A stretch of DNA of 64,000 nucleotides from Arsukibacterium sp. UBA5043 (GTDB taxonomy: Bacteria; Pseudomonadota; Gammaproteobacteria; Enterobacterales; Alteromonadaceae): contig DIBV01000006.1 in the NCBI GenBank assembly GCA_002415085.1, positions 310,001 to 374,000 on the forward strand, in the 5' to 3' direction. Below the pieces are notes generated by a model. The model made no database searches and was not told where the DNA came from. It saw nothing but the letters and a program-made list of their open reading frames with translations. A program made the translations under genes and the position numbers. Positions 17,547 through 26,627 of the stretch are shown here, piece by piece. Positions within the stretch are counted from its first letter, which is position 1. Each line of letters starts with the position of its first letter.

Positions 17547-19268
17547 TCAGATGTTTGCCTTCGGGGTGGACTTGCTATAACTCGTGACAACCACGGTATT
17601 TCTGCCTTTTTCCTTCGCCGAGTAAAGTGCATCGTCAGCCAGGGTAATTAATTTATCCAGCGTTATTTGATCTGGCGTCGTACTCACAACGCCGATACTT
17701 ATCGTCACACTGCCTATTTTATTAATATTAATTTTTTCAATTTGTGCACGTAGATCTTTTGCGAGTTGTTTTGCCTGGTTACTATCGGTATTGGGTAAAA
17801 AGATTAAAAACTCCTCTCCCCCCCAGCGCAAGGCGAGATCAGACTCCCGAATACGACTTTTAATTTCCTTGGCTACCCCCTCTAGTACAAGGTCTCCTGC
17901 GGCATGACCAAATTGGTCATTAATTCGTTTAAACCAATCTAAATCCATCAACATAATGGACATTGGACTATTATTCCTTTTACCCAACTCCCAACTTGGC
18001 TGAACAAGTTTTGAGAATGCCCTGCGGTTATATAAGTTGGTCAATGGGTCGTGCAGGGCGTTGCTTTCGGCACTTTTACGGGCTTCTTGCGCTAATTTGA
18101 AATTAAAACCAAGCGATATAGACAATAATGACATCTCTAATAGCATGCCCACCTCTATCCCTCGAAACGCCCATTGTGAATAAGGAATAACGCCCCAGGT
18201 TGCAAAACTGGAAATGGTGGCGCCTCCGGTTCCCATAATAATTGCCGGAACAAAAAACTTGGCAAGGGGATCATTATTTTTGTATGCCATGTATCCCACC
18301 AGGAGCATCCAGACGGATAGGCTGGTTAACATAATCAACTGAATCATTATGATCAGCGAGCGATCGCCTAACAAAAAAATCAGGCCGGCTATTACGATGA
18401 GACTGACATATATTCGGTGTCTGTAGGCGAACAAAGAGGGTAAAAAAGTACGCGTATTTAAAAAGCCTATGGTAAACATCACCGCCGAAAATATATAGCA
18501 GAACATTAGGCTGGGCATTAACCATTGTTGCATGGAGACAGAGTCAGACCAAACCAGCCAAAAGCCATGGCCGGTATAAGTGAAATTGAATGCGGTAAAC
18601 GCAAACAAATAGGTAGGGTAGAGTAAATACCGAAGTTCCCTTAAGTAAAAATACAATGCGAGGTTATAAATAAGCAGTATCAGTAACCCACCATATAAAG
18701 CGCCGTAAAAATAAGCATTGGCGGCAAAAGCGGACACCATTGCTTTTTCGCTACCGATGTATATAGGAATAGTTAAAGGGTCTTCAGAGTTAAACCGAAA
18801 AAGCACATGAGAGGTGCCCACCGGAAATTGATGCGCCACCGAGGGCATCCTTTCTTTTCGCATGCGCCGGGTAAAAGGCACGTTATCGCCTATCGACACC
18901 TGGTTAACTAATGCGCCGGCAGTGAAAAAATAAAGCTCAACATTGTCCAGCCAGGCATTGTCGATTTTTATAACCCGCTGCAAAGGCCCGTCTGTAATGT
19001 TTTCAATCGGCAATACCGCCCAGATGGTGCTTTGAGTAAAACCAAGACTCACTTTATTATGAATATTCTGAGTAAATGCACCCTGCTTGTATGCCGCAAA
19101 AGCTTGCTGAGGATTTAAGTGGGATGTTTGATCTTCCAGTAAAAACAAACGGTCATTAACCAATATTATTGGCGGATCAGAAGAGGGAGTATTTGCCGTC
19201 GCGAAAAAAGTCCACGCACCAAACAAAGAAAAAAAGAGTGCTCTACCGAGCATTTGGTAACGGCTCAT
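17547..19268 (-). CDS. Diguanylate cyclase with 7TMR-DISM sensor
   Basis: 573 residues. Signal peptide, then a periplasmic 7TMR-DISMED2-type domain (about 30-170), seven transmembrane helices (about 185-395), a short linker and a GGDEF domain (about 405-565). The active site is GGEEF at 483-487, and an intact inhibitory RxxD site (RESD) lies five residues before it, so the enzyme should make c-di-GMP and be feedback-inhibited. DISM domains bind carbohydrate-like or other small ligands; the ligand is unknown. The gene is monocistronic. Confidence 0.92.
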   Translation of the reverse strand: MSRYQMLGRALFFSLFGAWTFFATANTPSSDPPIILVNDRLFLLEDQTSHLNPQQAFAAYKQGAFTQNIHNKVSLGFTQSTIWAVLPIENITDGPLQRVIKIDNAWLDNVELYFFTAGALVNQVSIGDNVPFTRRMRKERMPSVAHQFPVGTSHVLFRFNSEDPLTIPIYIGSEKAMVSAFAANAYFYGALYGGLLILLIYNLALYFYLRELRYLLYPTYLFAFTAFNFTYTGHGFWLVWSDSVSMQQWLMPSLMFCYIFSAVMFTIGFLNTRTFLPSLFAYRHRIYVSLIVIAGLIFLLGDRSLIIMIQLIMLTSLSVWMLLVGYMAYKNNDPLAKFFVPAIIMGTGGATISSFATWGVIPYSQWAFRGIEVGMLLEMSLLSISLGFNFKLAQEARKSAESNALHDPLTNLYNRRAFSKLVQPSWELGKRNNSPMSIMLMDLDWFKRINDQFGHAAGDLVLEGVAKEIKSRIRESDLALRWGGEEFLIFLPNTDSNQAKQLAKDLRAQIEKININKIGSVTISIGVVSTTPDQITLDKLITLADDALYSAKEKGRNTVVVTSYSKSTPKANI

Positions 19269-19443
19269 ACCTGGTTGTTGTTATCCTTTGTACACAAAAT
19301 AATTTATTTAAGGTTACCGGCTCACTTGGTTTCGGACCATAACATTAAATTAAACCGCAATATTGCCAACACCATTAACTATAGCCTATATCTCAGCCCA
19401 TAAAGCAAGTGCTGGTAAGACATCGATTAGCCAACAAAGCAGA

Positions 19444-19479
19444 AAAGCAAAAGGCCACCTTGCGGTGGCCTTTTGCTTT
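19444..19479 (-). terminator. Terminator of ssrA
   Basis: A 16-base perfect stem AAAGCAAAAGGCCACC/GGTGGCCTTTTGCTTT with a four-base loop. It sits four bases beyond the tmRNA 3' end and ends in T-rich sequence in the minus direction. Confidence 0.9.
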
Positions 19480-19482
19480 GTG

Positions 19483-19843
19483 TGGTGGAGCTGGGGGGAG
19501 TTGAACCCCCGTCCGAAAAACCTACATCTTCGGTACTACATGCTTAGCACATTCATTTAGTTAACCCTATGAGCGCCGAATGGCAGGCTATCGTCGGGCG
19601 AGCCTGATTGGTTTTAACGTGTTGTCTCCAGGCGAAGACGCGACGCGATTCTGTTAGGGGTGATCTTCCAGAGTCTCAGCTTACAGACATGCGTGAGGGG
19701 AAGAGCTCTCTACTGCCTATTAAGCAGCGAGTGCGTAGTTTTCGTCGTTTGCGACTAGTTTTTTGCGGTTTTTTTACGAGGCCTACCGCACCTCGGCATG
19801 CACCTAGGAGTTCGTGAATCCCGTCGAATCCAGTATCAGCCCC
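19483..19843 (-). ncRNA. ssrA: tmRNA (transfer-messenger RNA)
   Basis: A 361-base one-piece tmRNA (E. coli 363). The 5' end is GGGGCTGATACTGG and the 3' end GGTTCAACTCC...CAGCTCCACCA, forming the alanyl tRNA-like domain with encoded CCA. The resume codon GCA (19752-19750) opens a reading frame for ANDENYALAA, ending TAA TAG (19722-19717). With the charged alanine this gives AANDENYALAA, the same tag as E. coli, recognised by ClpXP. The partner smpB lies just upstream on the same strand. The RNA frees stalled ribosomes and tags nascent chains. Confidence 0.97.
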
Positions 19844-19883
19844 GAATTCTGTGGTGTAACACTTAAACTCTCAGTGTTTGGCT

Positions 19884-19912
19884 ATTGTACGCCTGCTATC
19901 TGCTTATCACAA
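19884..19912 (-). promoter_or_regulatory. Candidate sigma-70 promoter of ssrA
   Basis: On the minus strand TTGTGA (19912-19907) and TACAAT (19889-19884) are 17 bases apart, ending about 40 bases before the mature tmRNA 5' end. This agrees with a precursor trimmed by RNase P. The flanking gap to smpB contains nothing else I can recognise. Confidence 0.55.
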
Positions 19913-20035
19913 GGAGCAAAGAGTCGCAGTTTGTCCAAACGCCGTTTTTACCAGCAAACTGACTGTGACAATTACCATCTGTCACACGTCTTTAGATGGT
20001 GTTAGTGAACGTTAGTTTCAAGGGTAATTGAAAAA

Positions 20036-20518
20036 TTAACGTTTACTGTGTTTCATCATCCGTTCTTTTTCGCGTGACCAGTCGCGATCTTTAATGTCAT
20101 CGCGCTTATCGTGCTGCTTTTTACCCTTGGCCAGATGAAATTCTACTTTTACCCAACAGGCTTTCCAGTACATGGCTGTGGCAATAAGGGTGTAGCCATC
20201 ACGCTCTTTTAAGCCAATCAGCTTCATTAACTCACGTTTGTTGAGTAATAATTTACGGCTGCGATCCGGGTCACAGATAACATGGCTGGAGGCACTTTTT
20301 AGGGCTTGAATTTGTGCACCAAACAAAAAGGCTTCGCCGTCTTTCAGAATAACGTAAGCATCAGACAAGTTTACTTTGCCTTCACGGATACTTTTAACTT
20401 CCCAGCCCTGCAAGCTAATGCCGGCCTCGTATCTGTCCTCCAGAAAGTATTCATGGCGGGCTTTTTTATTGGTGGCGATAGTACCATTTGTGTTTTTAGT
20501 TGATTTTTTTTTGCTCAT
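20036..20518 (-). CDS. smpB: tmRNA-binding protein SmpB
   Basis: 160 residues with the complete SmpB fold: [25 protein letters not shown] is the opening signature, and the basic C-terminal tail ([17 protein letters not shown]) inserts into the empty mRNA channel and holds the conserved decoding-site residues. SmpB escorts Ala-tmRNA to stalled ribosomes. It lies upstream of ssrA on the same strand and is divergent from ratA, the conserved gammaproteobacterial layout. The N-terminus is Lys/Asn/Thr-rich and slightly longer than usual. I chose the ATG at 20518 because the family motif begins about 20 residues later. Confidence 0.97.
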   Translation of the reverse strand: MSKKKSTKNTNGTIATNKKARHEYFLEDRYEAGISLQGWEVKSIREGKVNLSDAYVILKDGEAFLFGAQIQALKSASSHVICDPDRSRKLLLNKRELMKLIGLKERDGYTLIATAMYWKACWVKVEFHLAKGKKQHDKRDDIKDRDWSREKERMMKHSKR

Positions 20519-20645
20519 AATTCGCTATTTTTACTAACGCGTAGACCGGGTACGCTGCTCTGGATCCCGATGAAGCCGTGCTATGCCGGCCTTGTTGCCC
20601 CGCGTTATTCTGTTACAATCAGCAGCGAGTTTAAGGGGAGTGAGT

Positions 20646-21089
20646 ATGCCACAAATTGAGCGCAGTGCCTTGGTTTTTTACAGTGCGCAGCAAATGTTTG
20701 ACCTGGTAAACACCATACCAGATTACCCACAATTTCTGCCTGGCTGTACTTCAGCAAATATATTAAGCCAGTCAGAAAATGAGATGGTGGCGAAGTTGCA
20801 GGTTTCCAAGGCGGGTATTGGTCAATCTTTTACTACCCGTAATATTTTGCATCCGAATGAACGGATAGATATGCAATTAGTCGATGGGCCGTTTAAACGT
20901 TTGCAGGGAGGCTGGCACTTTGTACCTCTGAATGAACACTCCTGTAAAGTGGTGCTGCATTTAGAGTTTGAGTTTTCCAGCAGGCTGGTACAGTTTGCCT
21001 TTGGAAAAATATTCACAGAAGTTACCGCGGCCATGGTTAATGCGTTTACTCAGCGGGCCAAGGTAGTTTACGGAGCGAGCCATGGCTGA
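20646..21089 (+). CDS. ratA: RatA-family START/coenzyme Q-binding protein
   Basis: 147 residues from ATG 20646, chosen over the longer frame (20583) because a clear AAGGGGAG ribosome site precedes it and MPQIERS is the family start. RatA belongs to the COQ10/START-like fold; in E. coli it was reported as an anti-association factor for 50S subunits, and relatives bind ubiquinone. The pattern F-Y-S-A-x-Q-M-F-D-L-V and PQFLPGC is visible. The end overlaps rnfH by 8 bases, so they are one operon opposite smpB. Confidence 0.9.
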   Translation: MPQIERSALVFYSAQQMFDLVNTIPDYPQFLPGCTSANILSQSENEMVAKLQVSKAGIGQSFTTRNILHPNERIDMQLVDGPFKRLQGGWHFVPLNEHSCKVVLHLEFEFSSRLVQFAFGKIFTEVTAAMVNAFTQRAKVVYGASHG

Positions 21090-21414
21090 GCATGTTACGG
21101 TAGAAGTAGCTTATGCTTTGCCCACCCAGCAAAGCTTATTAACCATAACGGTACCTATCGGCAGCACGGTTATGCAAGTTATTGAGCAATCAGGCATTTT
21201 GCAGCAATATCCGGAAATTGATTTAAGTCAGCAAAAAATAGGTGTCTGGAGCCGGCCTGTTAAGCATGATGAACAAGTAAATGACGGCGACAGAATCGAA
21301 ATATACCGGCCTTTAATAGCTGATCCGAAAGATTTACGCCGGCGCCGGGCAGAGAAAGCCAAAGAAGAAGGGCGGGCAGATAAAGTGACGGGTGGAAGAA
21401 AGCAGGAACATTAA
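21082..21414 (+). CDS. rnfH: RnfH-family protein (RatB)
   Basis: 110 residues of the RnfH/UPF0125 family with a ubiquitin-like beta-grasp: EVAYALP near the start, KIGVWSRPV and the [16 protein letters not shown] signature. The C-terminus is charged and Lys/Arg-rich. The molecular role is unsettled; the name comes from linkage to rnf genes elsewhere and to ratA here. It overlaps ratA by 8 bases and is followed by an intrinsic terminator. Confidence 0.92.
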   Translation: MAEHVTVEVAYALPTQQSLLTITVPIGSTVMQVIEQSGILQQYPEIDLSQQKIGVWSRPVKHDEQVNDGDRIEIYRPLIADPKDLRRRRAEKAKEEGRADKVTGGRKQEH

Positions 21415-21420
21415 AAATAA

Positions 21421-21450
21421 AAAGGCCTGCAAGCAGGCCTTTTTATTTTT
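21421..21450 (+). terminator. Terminator after ratA-rnfH
   Basis: A stem AAAGGCCTGC/GCAGGCCTTT followed by TTATTTTT. It separates rnfH from the converging bamE. Confidence 0.85.
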
Positions 21451-21468
21451 AAATACTCTCTGAGTAAA

Positions 21469-21822
21469 TCAGATATCCAGCGGCGTATTGAAGTCTTCAG
21501 ATTTTTCAAAGTCGCCAGAAATATCTTGCAGTTTATCGTCTTCAAATTCGACGATTAATTGCTTTTTAAAGTTATTACCACGGCCACCTTTCAATGAATA
21601 AAAATAATGCCAGGTGTCATTGTCAAATGCGTTTTCGGCAACAGGGCTGCCCAGCACAAATTTCACCTGCTCTTTGGTCATCGCCACCCGCAATTTATCA
21701 ATGTCTTTTTGCTCCAGAAAGTTTCCCTGAGGAACATCTATCCGGTAAATTACGTTAGAGCATGCACTTAAGCTGGCAAGCAGGCCAATTACTACTAAAA
21801 TCTGTACTACTTTATTCATCAT
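21469..21822 (-). CDS. bamE: Outer membrane assembly lipoprotein BamE
   Basis: 117 residues with a lipoprotein signal (LSAC, Cys21) and the SmpA/OmlA domain: QGNFLEQKDIDKLRVAMTKEQV and VLGSPV, then WHYFYS, ending in a two-strand meander. BamE is an outer membrane lipoprotein of the BamABCDE complex that inserts beta-barrel proteins and binds phosphatidylglycerol. Length and motifs match E. coli (113). It is convergent to rnfH and lies downstream of recN on the same strand, an arrangement common in gammaproteobacteria. Confidence 0.95.
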   Translation of the reverse strand: MMNKVVQILVVIGLLASLSACSNVIYRIDVPQGNFLEQKDIDKLRVAMTKEQVKFVLGSPVAENAFDNDTWHYFYSLKGGRGNNFKKQLIVEFEDDKLQDISGDFEKSEDFNTPLDI

Positions 21823-21886
21823 TTTCGTCTGTTAAGTCCGGTTGCGCCTATCATACCCTATGACAGCCTTGCTGAAAAATCTCTTT

Positions 21887-23560
21887 TCAGACTGCTGGTG
21901 CACACAAAAGTTCGCGGGCATTGGCCAGTGCACTGGCACTGATATTTTCACCGGCCAGTAAACGGGCAATTTCGCCAATACGTTGCTCATCATTCAGGAT
22001 CCGCATCCTGGTTTCGGTAGCCTGACCATCAGTATATTTTTCAACAAACAACTGCTGATGTCCCTGGCTGGCCACTTGTGGCAAATGGGTTACACAGATT
22101 ATCTGAGTGGTTTCGCCAAGCTGACGTAACAGTTTACCCACCCCAGCGGCCACCGGGCCACTTATGCCAACATCTACTTCATCGAAAATCAGGGTTGGTG
22201 TAGTAATTTTATCTGCCAGAATGACTTGCACCGCCAGGCTTATTCTGGATAACTCGCCGCCCGATGCTACCTTTGCCAGCGGTTGTAATGGCTGGCCCGG
22301 GTTGGTGGATACCGTAAAGCTGATTTGGTCCCAGCCATGGCTACTGGCGTGTTCTAAGCTAAGCGCTTGAACCTTAATTTCAAATTGCGAATTGGCCATG
22401 CTCAGTTCATGCATACTTCTGGCGATCATTGCACTGAGTTTTTCAGCAGCCTGTTGGCGTTGCTGATGTAAATCTGTGGCAAACTGCTGATAACCTTGTT
22501 CTGCTTCAGTAAGTTCTGCTTCTAATTGCACTAATCGTCGGTCATCGCCGGTTATCTCTGCCAGTTGCTGCGCCAGTTGCTGGTGAAAATCCGGCAATTG
22601 TTCAAAACTTACCTGATGTTTCCGGCTTAAATTCAGCCATTGGCCCAGTCGCTCATCAACCTGCTGTAACCGTTGTGGATCGAGTTCCACTTTGTCGGCA
22701 TAACGGCGAAGCTCGCGGCTGGCTTCTTCAGTTTGCATTAAAGCTTCTGCCAGCATCTGTTGCAGCGGGGTTAAGCTATTATCCAGCTCACAGAGTTGTT
22801 GCAGTTGTTGATTTACTGCAGAGAGCGCCTGGTATATTGAGCTATCGTCGCTATCATATAATTGCTCCAGACATTGCTGGCTTTGGCTGAGTAAGGTTTG
22901 GCCATGACTGAGCCGACTTTGCTCCGCTTCCAGCTGGCTGAACTCGTGTTCAGCGGGCGCAAATTGATCCAGCTCGGCCACCTGATACTCCAGCAACTGG
23001 CGTTGTGCGTCACGCTGCTGCTGACTATGCTGCAATTGCTGGTATTCTTGTTTTAACGCCTGCCACTGCTGATAGCATTGCTTTAACTCGCTACGCAGGG
23101 GCACGTTTTCGGCAAAAGCATCCAGTAACTGGCGCTGATAATCGGGTTTTAATAATTGCTGATGGGCATGCTGGCCATGGATGCTCAGAAGATACTGGCC
23201 CAGCGCTTTAAGTTGCTGCGCTGGTACCTGCACACCGTTGATATAGCCGCGGGAACGACCTTCATTATTGATTACCCGTCGGACAATACATTCATTGCCC
23301 ATTGCTAAATCCTGTTGTTCCAGCCAGTGCTGCGCCTGAGGCAGTGTTGCAATATCAAAGGTTGCAACAATATCAGCTTTGTCGGCACCTGGGCGCACTA
23401 CTGTAGCGTCGGCCCGTTCACCTAAACATAGTGACAACGCATCGATGGCAATAGATTTACCTGCACCCGTTTCACCGGTTATGGTAGACATGCCTGCCAG
23501 CCAGTCTATTTCTAAAGCGCGCACGATGGCAAAATTGCTGATATGAAGGTGGCTAAGCAT
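21887..23560 (-). CDS. recN: DNA repair protein RecN
   Basis: 557 residues, SMC-like ATPase for double-strand break repair. Walker A is GETGAGKS (about 29-36); the long middle part is heptad-rich coiled coil (about 155-365, very rich in Gln/Leu); the C-terminal part carries the ABC signature VASGGELSR, Walker B TLIFDEVDVGISG and the H-loop CVTHLPQVAS. Two tandem LexA boxes lie 81-111 bases upstream (23641-23671), so SOS control is probable. Slightly longer than E. coli RecN (553). Confidence 0.95.
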   Translation of the reverse strand: MLSHLHISNFAIVRALEIDWLAGMSTITGETGAGKSIAIDALSLCLGERADATVVRPGADKADIVATFDIATLPQAQHWLEQQDLAMGNECIVRRVINNEGRSRGYINGVQVPAQQLKALGQYLLSIHGQHAHQQLLKPDYQRQLLDAFAENVPLRSELKQCYQQWQALKQEYQQLQHSQQQRDAQRQLLEYQVAELDQFAPAEHEFSQLEAEQSRLSHGQTLLSQSQQCLEQLYDSDDSSIYQALSAVNQQLQQLCELDNSLTPLQQMLAEALMQTEEASRELRRYADKVELDPQRLQQVDERLGQWLNLSRKHQVSFEQLPDFHQQLAQQLAEITGDDRRLVQLEAELTEAEQGYQQFATDLHQQRQQAAEKLSAMIARSMHELSMANSQFEIKVQALSLEHASSHGWDQISFTVSTNPGQPLQPLAKVASGGELSRISLAVQVILADKITTPTLIFDEVDVGISGPVAAGVGKLLRQLGETTQIICVTHLPQVASQGHQQLFVEKYTDGQATETRMRILNDEQRIGEIARLLAGENISASALANARELLCAPAV

Positions 23561-23640
23561 ACGGTGACTCCCGGCTGAATCGACTGTTAAATACTGTTGG
23601 TAACGCCTGTTTTAATTAACTCAGCAACAGCTATCAATAA

Positions 23641-23671
23641 CTGTGCATGTATACAGTGTAAATTTATACAG
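23641..23671 (-). promoter_or_regulatory. Two overlapping LexA boxes upstream of recN
   Basis: CTGT-N8-ACAG (23641-23656, CTGTGCATGTATACAG) is a full match to the LexA consensus. A second copy, GTGT-N8-ACAG (23656-23671), differs at one base and shares base 23656. Tandem boxes are also found before E. coli recN. Confidence 0.75.
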
Positions 23672-23715
23672 TAATTGTCGAATTTGCAAGCTTGCCTTTA
23701 GAAAAGTGCGACTGT

Positions 23716-24597
23716 TTAGTAAAGTTTTTTACCCCAGCCCAGTTTATTGCGTAATACGTGGTAATAGCTGTAGCCGGGGGGATGCACCAATCGCAGTGGG
23801 GTAGGGTGTTTGCGGATGTAGATTTCATCTCCTGGCATCACTGCCAGAATCACATGGCTGTCGCAACTGATCTGCAGGTGAGCGTCGTTAGTGTCGGCTA
23901 CTTTCAGGCAAATTTCACTGTTGCCTGACACGACCAGTGGCCGGCTGCTTAACGTATGGGGATACATGGGCACCAGACACATAGCGTCCAGATCCGGGGT
24001 AAGTATTGGTCCGCCGCCAGAGAGTGAATAAGCCGTTGAGCCAGTGGGCGTGCTAACGATTAAACCGTCAGAACGCTGGCTATAAACGAACTCGTTGTTA
24101 ATATAGGCTTCGAACTCAATCATATGAGCCACTTTATCAGCATGCAATACGGCCTCATTCACTGCGCTGTTGCTGCTTTTAATGCTGCCATGCCGGTGTA
24201 CCGATATTTCCAGTAGGTTTCTTTTTTCGGTAACAAAGTTGCCGTCCAGCACATCGGCTAAAGGTTGTTCAAAAAGCTCGGGTGATAAATCCGTTAAAAA
24301 GCCTAAATTGCCCCGATTAACACCAAGCACTGCCACATCAAACCGGGCCAGCACCCTTGCGGCACCAAGCATATTACCATCACCACCGACCACAATGGCC
24401 AGATCACAGGTTTTACCCAGGTCCACTAAGTCGAGAACCCTGGCATCGGCCAAAGCAAGTGAATGGGCAACCCGCTCTTCAACAAACACCTCAAGGCCTT
24501 TAGCACAAAGGAAATGATACAGGCTAACCAGGGTATGGTTAGCACCCTGATGATTGGGTTTTCCAATCAAACCAATTTTTGTAAAAGCATGACTCAT
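23716..24597 (-). CDS. nadK: NAD kinase
   Basis: 293 residues, identical in length class to E. coli NadK (292). It phosphorylates NAD+ to NADP+ with ATP. The [13 protein letters not shown] motif (about 71-83), the [10 protein letters not shown] segment and [21 protein letters not shown] nucleotide loop are intact. It is cytoplasmic. It lies between recN and a divergent hrcA-grpE unit; in E. coli the same nadK/grpE/recN neighbourhood occurs, which supports vertical inheritance. Confidence 0.96.
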   Translation of the reverse strand: MSHAFTKIGLIGKPNHQGANHTLVSLYHFLCAKGLEVFVEERVAHSLALADARVLDLVDLGKTCDLAIVVGGDGNMLGAARVLARFDVAVLGVNRGNLGFLTDLSPELFEQPLADVLDGNFVTEKRNLLEISVHRHGSIKSSNSAVNEAVLHADKVAHMIEFEAYINNEFVYSQRSDGLIVSTPTGSTAYSLSGGGPILTPDLDAMCLVPMYPHTLSSRPLVVSGNSEICLKVADTNDAHLQISCDSHVILAVMPGDEIYIRKHPTPLRLVHPPGYSYYHVLRNKLGWGKKLY

Positions 24598-24682
24598 ATA
24601 AGGGTTCCTGGCTGGTGTTGTGCCAGTATAGCGGTCACATTAGCCGACGACCAGCCTCTGCGCTATTTTGGTGATTTATCAA

Positions 24683-24710
24683 CTTGATATTGCTGTTTTA
24701 GCCCCCAGAT
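24683..24710 (+). promoter_or_regulatory. Candidate sigma-32 promoter of hrcA-grpE
   Basis: CTTGAT (24683-24688), 14 bases, then CCCCAGAT (24703-24710). This resembles the heat-shock sigma consensus CTTGAAA-N13-15-CCCCATNT. Transcription would begin about 25 bases before hrcA. No CIRCE repeat is seen here. Confidence 0.5.
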
Positions 24711-24743
24711 CCATAACCAACACTGAATAAGGTATTATGTAGT

Positions 24744-25772
24744 ATGGCGGTGGACCTCAGCAGGACTGAGCTGATCTTAAAGCTGATCGTAGAGCAATAT
24801 CTGGCTGATGGTCTGCCGGTATCCAGTAAGCTTATTGCTGAAAATAAGGCACTGGATGTCAGCTCTGCCACCGTGCGCAACACTATGGTGCAGCTTGAAC
24901 AGCAAGGCTTTATTCGCTCACCCCATACATCGGCCGGTCGTGTGCCCACCACCAGTGGTATCCGCTTATTCATAGATAAAATGCTAACCATGCAACCGTT
25001 AAATGGTCGCTGGCAGGCTGAAATACAGCGCCAGCTGGTACCGACGTTGCCGGTATCGTTGTTGTGTCAGCAAGCCGGCCAGTTATTAACTAACCTGACC
25101 GGCTGTGTTGCCATTATCAGTGCGCCCAAAGCCAGTGGCCGCGAAGTGCGGCAAATCGATCTGGTGCGCCTGGCCAGTGACCGCTTACTGCTGGTGGTGG
25201 TGGATGAAGATGGCGATATTTTACACCGGGTTCTTGACTGCGCCCAGAGTATCGACAGCGCTACATTGAGCAAAGTATTGTGTTTGCTCAATGCAGCTTT
25301 GTCGAACGGCCAGTGGCAGGACGGCATTGCCCGTCTGGCAGGCATTGCCAGAAATGAAAGTGGCTGTAGTCAATTATTGATTAACAAAGTGTTGGGGCAA
25401 CTTAGCCTGGATGAGTTTTTGCAGCATCAACCCCTTATTTTTGGTCAGCACCAATTACTGTTGAGCCCGGAGTACCAGCAAAATCCGGTACTTCAGCAAG
25501 TATTTCAAATGCTGGAGCAACCTGCCGGCTTAATTAATTTATTGCAAAAGATTTCCAGTGACGCGCACCCAAAGCTTATATTGGGCAAAGAATCGGGGTT
25601 TGTGGAGCTGGCCCCGGTGAGTATTATCAGTCAGCGTTATCAAACAGAGCCGCATCGCTTTATCGCATTGCTTGGACCACGGCGCATGAATTACGCCAGG
25701 TTGGTGCCACTGGTGGAAGCTTGTGCGCATCGTTTAAATTTAAACTTGAATCGACAGAATCCATCCCCATAA
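24744..25772 (+). CDS. hrcA: Heat-inducible transcription repressor HrcA
   Basis: 342 residues. An N-terminal winged helix (about 1-90) contains the HrcA signatures [28 protein letters not shown] and [11 protein letters not shown]; the GAF-like middle and the C-terminal dimerisation part ([16 protein letters not shown]) follow. HrcA binds CIRCE repeats and is stabilised by GroEL. It is uncommon in enteric bacteria but known in other gammaproteobacteria. It lies directly before grpE (29 bases), so both share a transcript, with a sigma-32-like promoter in front. No CIRCE was found upstream of hrcA, grpE, dnaK or dnaJ in this window. Confidence 0.93.
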   Translation: MAVDLSRTELILKLIVEQYLADGLPVSSKLIAENKALDVSSATVRNTMVQLEQQGFIRSPHTSAGRVPTTSGIRLFIDKMLTMQPLNGRWQAEIQRQLVPTLPVSLLCQQAGQLLTNLTGCVAIISAPKASGREVRQIDLVRLASDRLLLVVVDEDGDILHRVLDCAQSIDSATLSKVLCLLNAALSNGQWQDGIARLAGIARNESGCSQLLINKVLGQLSLDEFLQHQPLIFGQHQLLLSPEYQQNPVLQQVFQMLEQPAGLINLLQKISSDAHPKLILGKESGFVELAPVSIISQRYQTEPHRFIALLGPRRMNYARLVPLVEACAHRLNLNLNRQNPSP

Positions 25773-25801
25773 TAGACCTACTTTCATTTGGAGTAGTTAG
25801 C

Positions 25802-26395
25802 ATGACAGAGCAAGCAAAGCCGAACGAGCAGGCTGAAGAGATTAAGCAGGATAACCCGAACCAGGAAAGCCAGGCTAATGATCAAGCCGATACTGTTGAA
25901 TTGTCTGGTGAACAAGCGGTAATTTCGAAACTGGAAACCGAACTGGCTCAGGCCCAGGCCAAACTGGCAGATCAGCAGGATTTAATGCTGCGCATTAAAG
26001 CAGATGCGGAAAATGCCCGTCGTCGCGCCAGTCAGGATGTGGAAAAAGCCCACAAATTTGCGCTGGAAAAATTTGCAGGTGATTTGTTGCCGGTGGTCGA
26101 TAATCTGGAGCGGGCGCTGGCGTTTATTAACCGCGAAGATGAAGCCTTTGCCGGTATTATTGAAGGCGTAGAGCTGACCATGAAAAGCTTTCTGGATACG
26201 GTCGCCAAATACGGTGTGCAGCAAATTGACCCGCAAGGTGAGCCCTTTAACCCGGATCAGCATCAGGCGATGACTATTCAACCTTCTGCTGATGTTGCGC
26301 CGAATACTGTGACTTTTGTGATGCAAAAAGGCTATGAATTAAATGGCCGGTTATTACGTCCGGCCATGGTTGGGGTGTCAAAAGCACCGGAATAA
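25802..26395 (+). CDS. grpE: Nucleotide exchange factor GrpE
   Basis: 197 residues from ATG 25802, chosen over an upstream extension because the acidic, Gln/Glu-rich opening (residues about 1-45) is typical. A long coiled coil follows, then the signature beta domain: FNPDQHQAM and [27 protein letters not shown]. GrpE releases ADP from DnaK and acts as thermosensor through its helix. It is the second gene of the hrcA-grpE unit and ends at a strong terminator. dnaK and dnaJ are 12 kb away, as separate units. Confidence 0.96.
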   Translation: MTEQAKPNEQAEEIKQDNPNQESQANDQADTVELSGEQAVISKLETELAQAQAKLADQQDLMLRIKADAENARRRASQDVEKAHKFALEKFAGDLLPVVDNLERALAFINREDEAFAGIIEGVELTMKSFLDTVAKYGVQQIDPQGEPFNPDQHQAMTIQPSADVAPNTVTFVMQKGYELNGRLLRPAMVGVSKAPE

Positions 26396-26408
26396 ACTAT
26401 CTGATTAA

Positions 26409-26438
26409 TAAAAAAACCGGCGGCAGCCGGTTTTTTTA
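26409..26438 (+). terminator. Terminator after grpE
   Basis: A 12-base stem AAAAAAACCGGC/GCCGGTTTTTTT with a GGCA loop. Confidence 0.9.
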
Positions 26439-26627
26439 TTGCCAGAATAATTGACTGCTTAAAATAAGGCTGGCAGAACCAGCGATTAGTTAGTGTCTGG
26501 ATTAGCCAGCTGCTATTGTTATAAATAGACAGTGATAGTTAATAAGCCAGTAGGCGGGAAAGACACGCGCATTGGCAACCCACTGACATTGCTAACCAAC
26601 TAAAAACCGTCTTTTAAGGAGCAATAT

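Noticed and set aside
19363-20005. Open reading frames of 63-69 residues across the tmRNA
   Set aside because: They run through the tmRNA body and its terminator; base-paired RNA structure explains the sequence.
14874-20518. ArfB, tmRNA and SmpB within about 5 kb as a single rescue locus
   Set aside because: They are separate transcription units with different promoters and several unrelated genes between. Presence of both routes is common in gammaproteobacteria.
25721-25801. Longer grpE start at 25721
   Set aside because: This frame runs inside hrcA; the ATG at 25802 has the usual GrpE opening.
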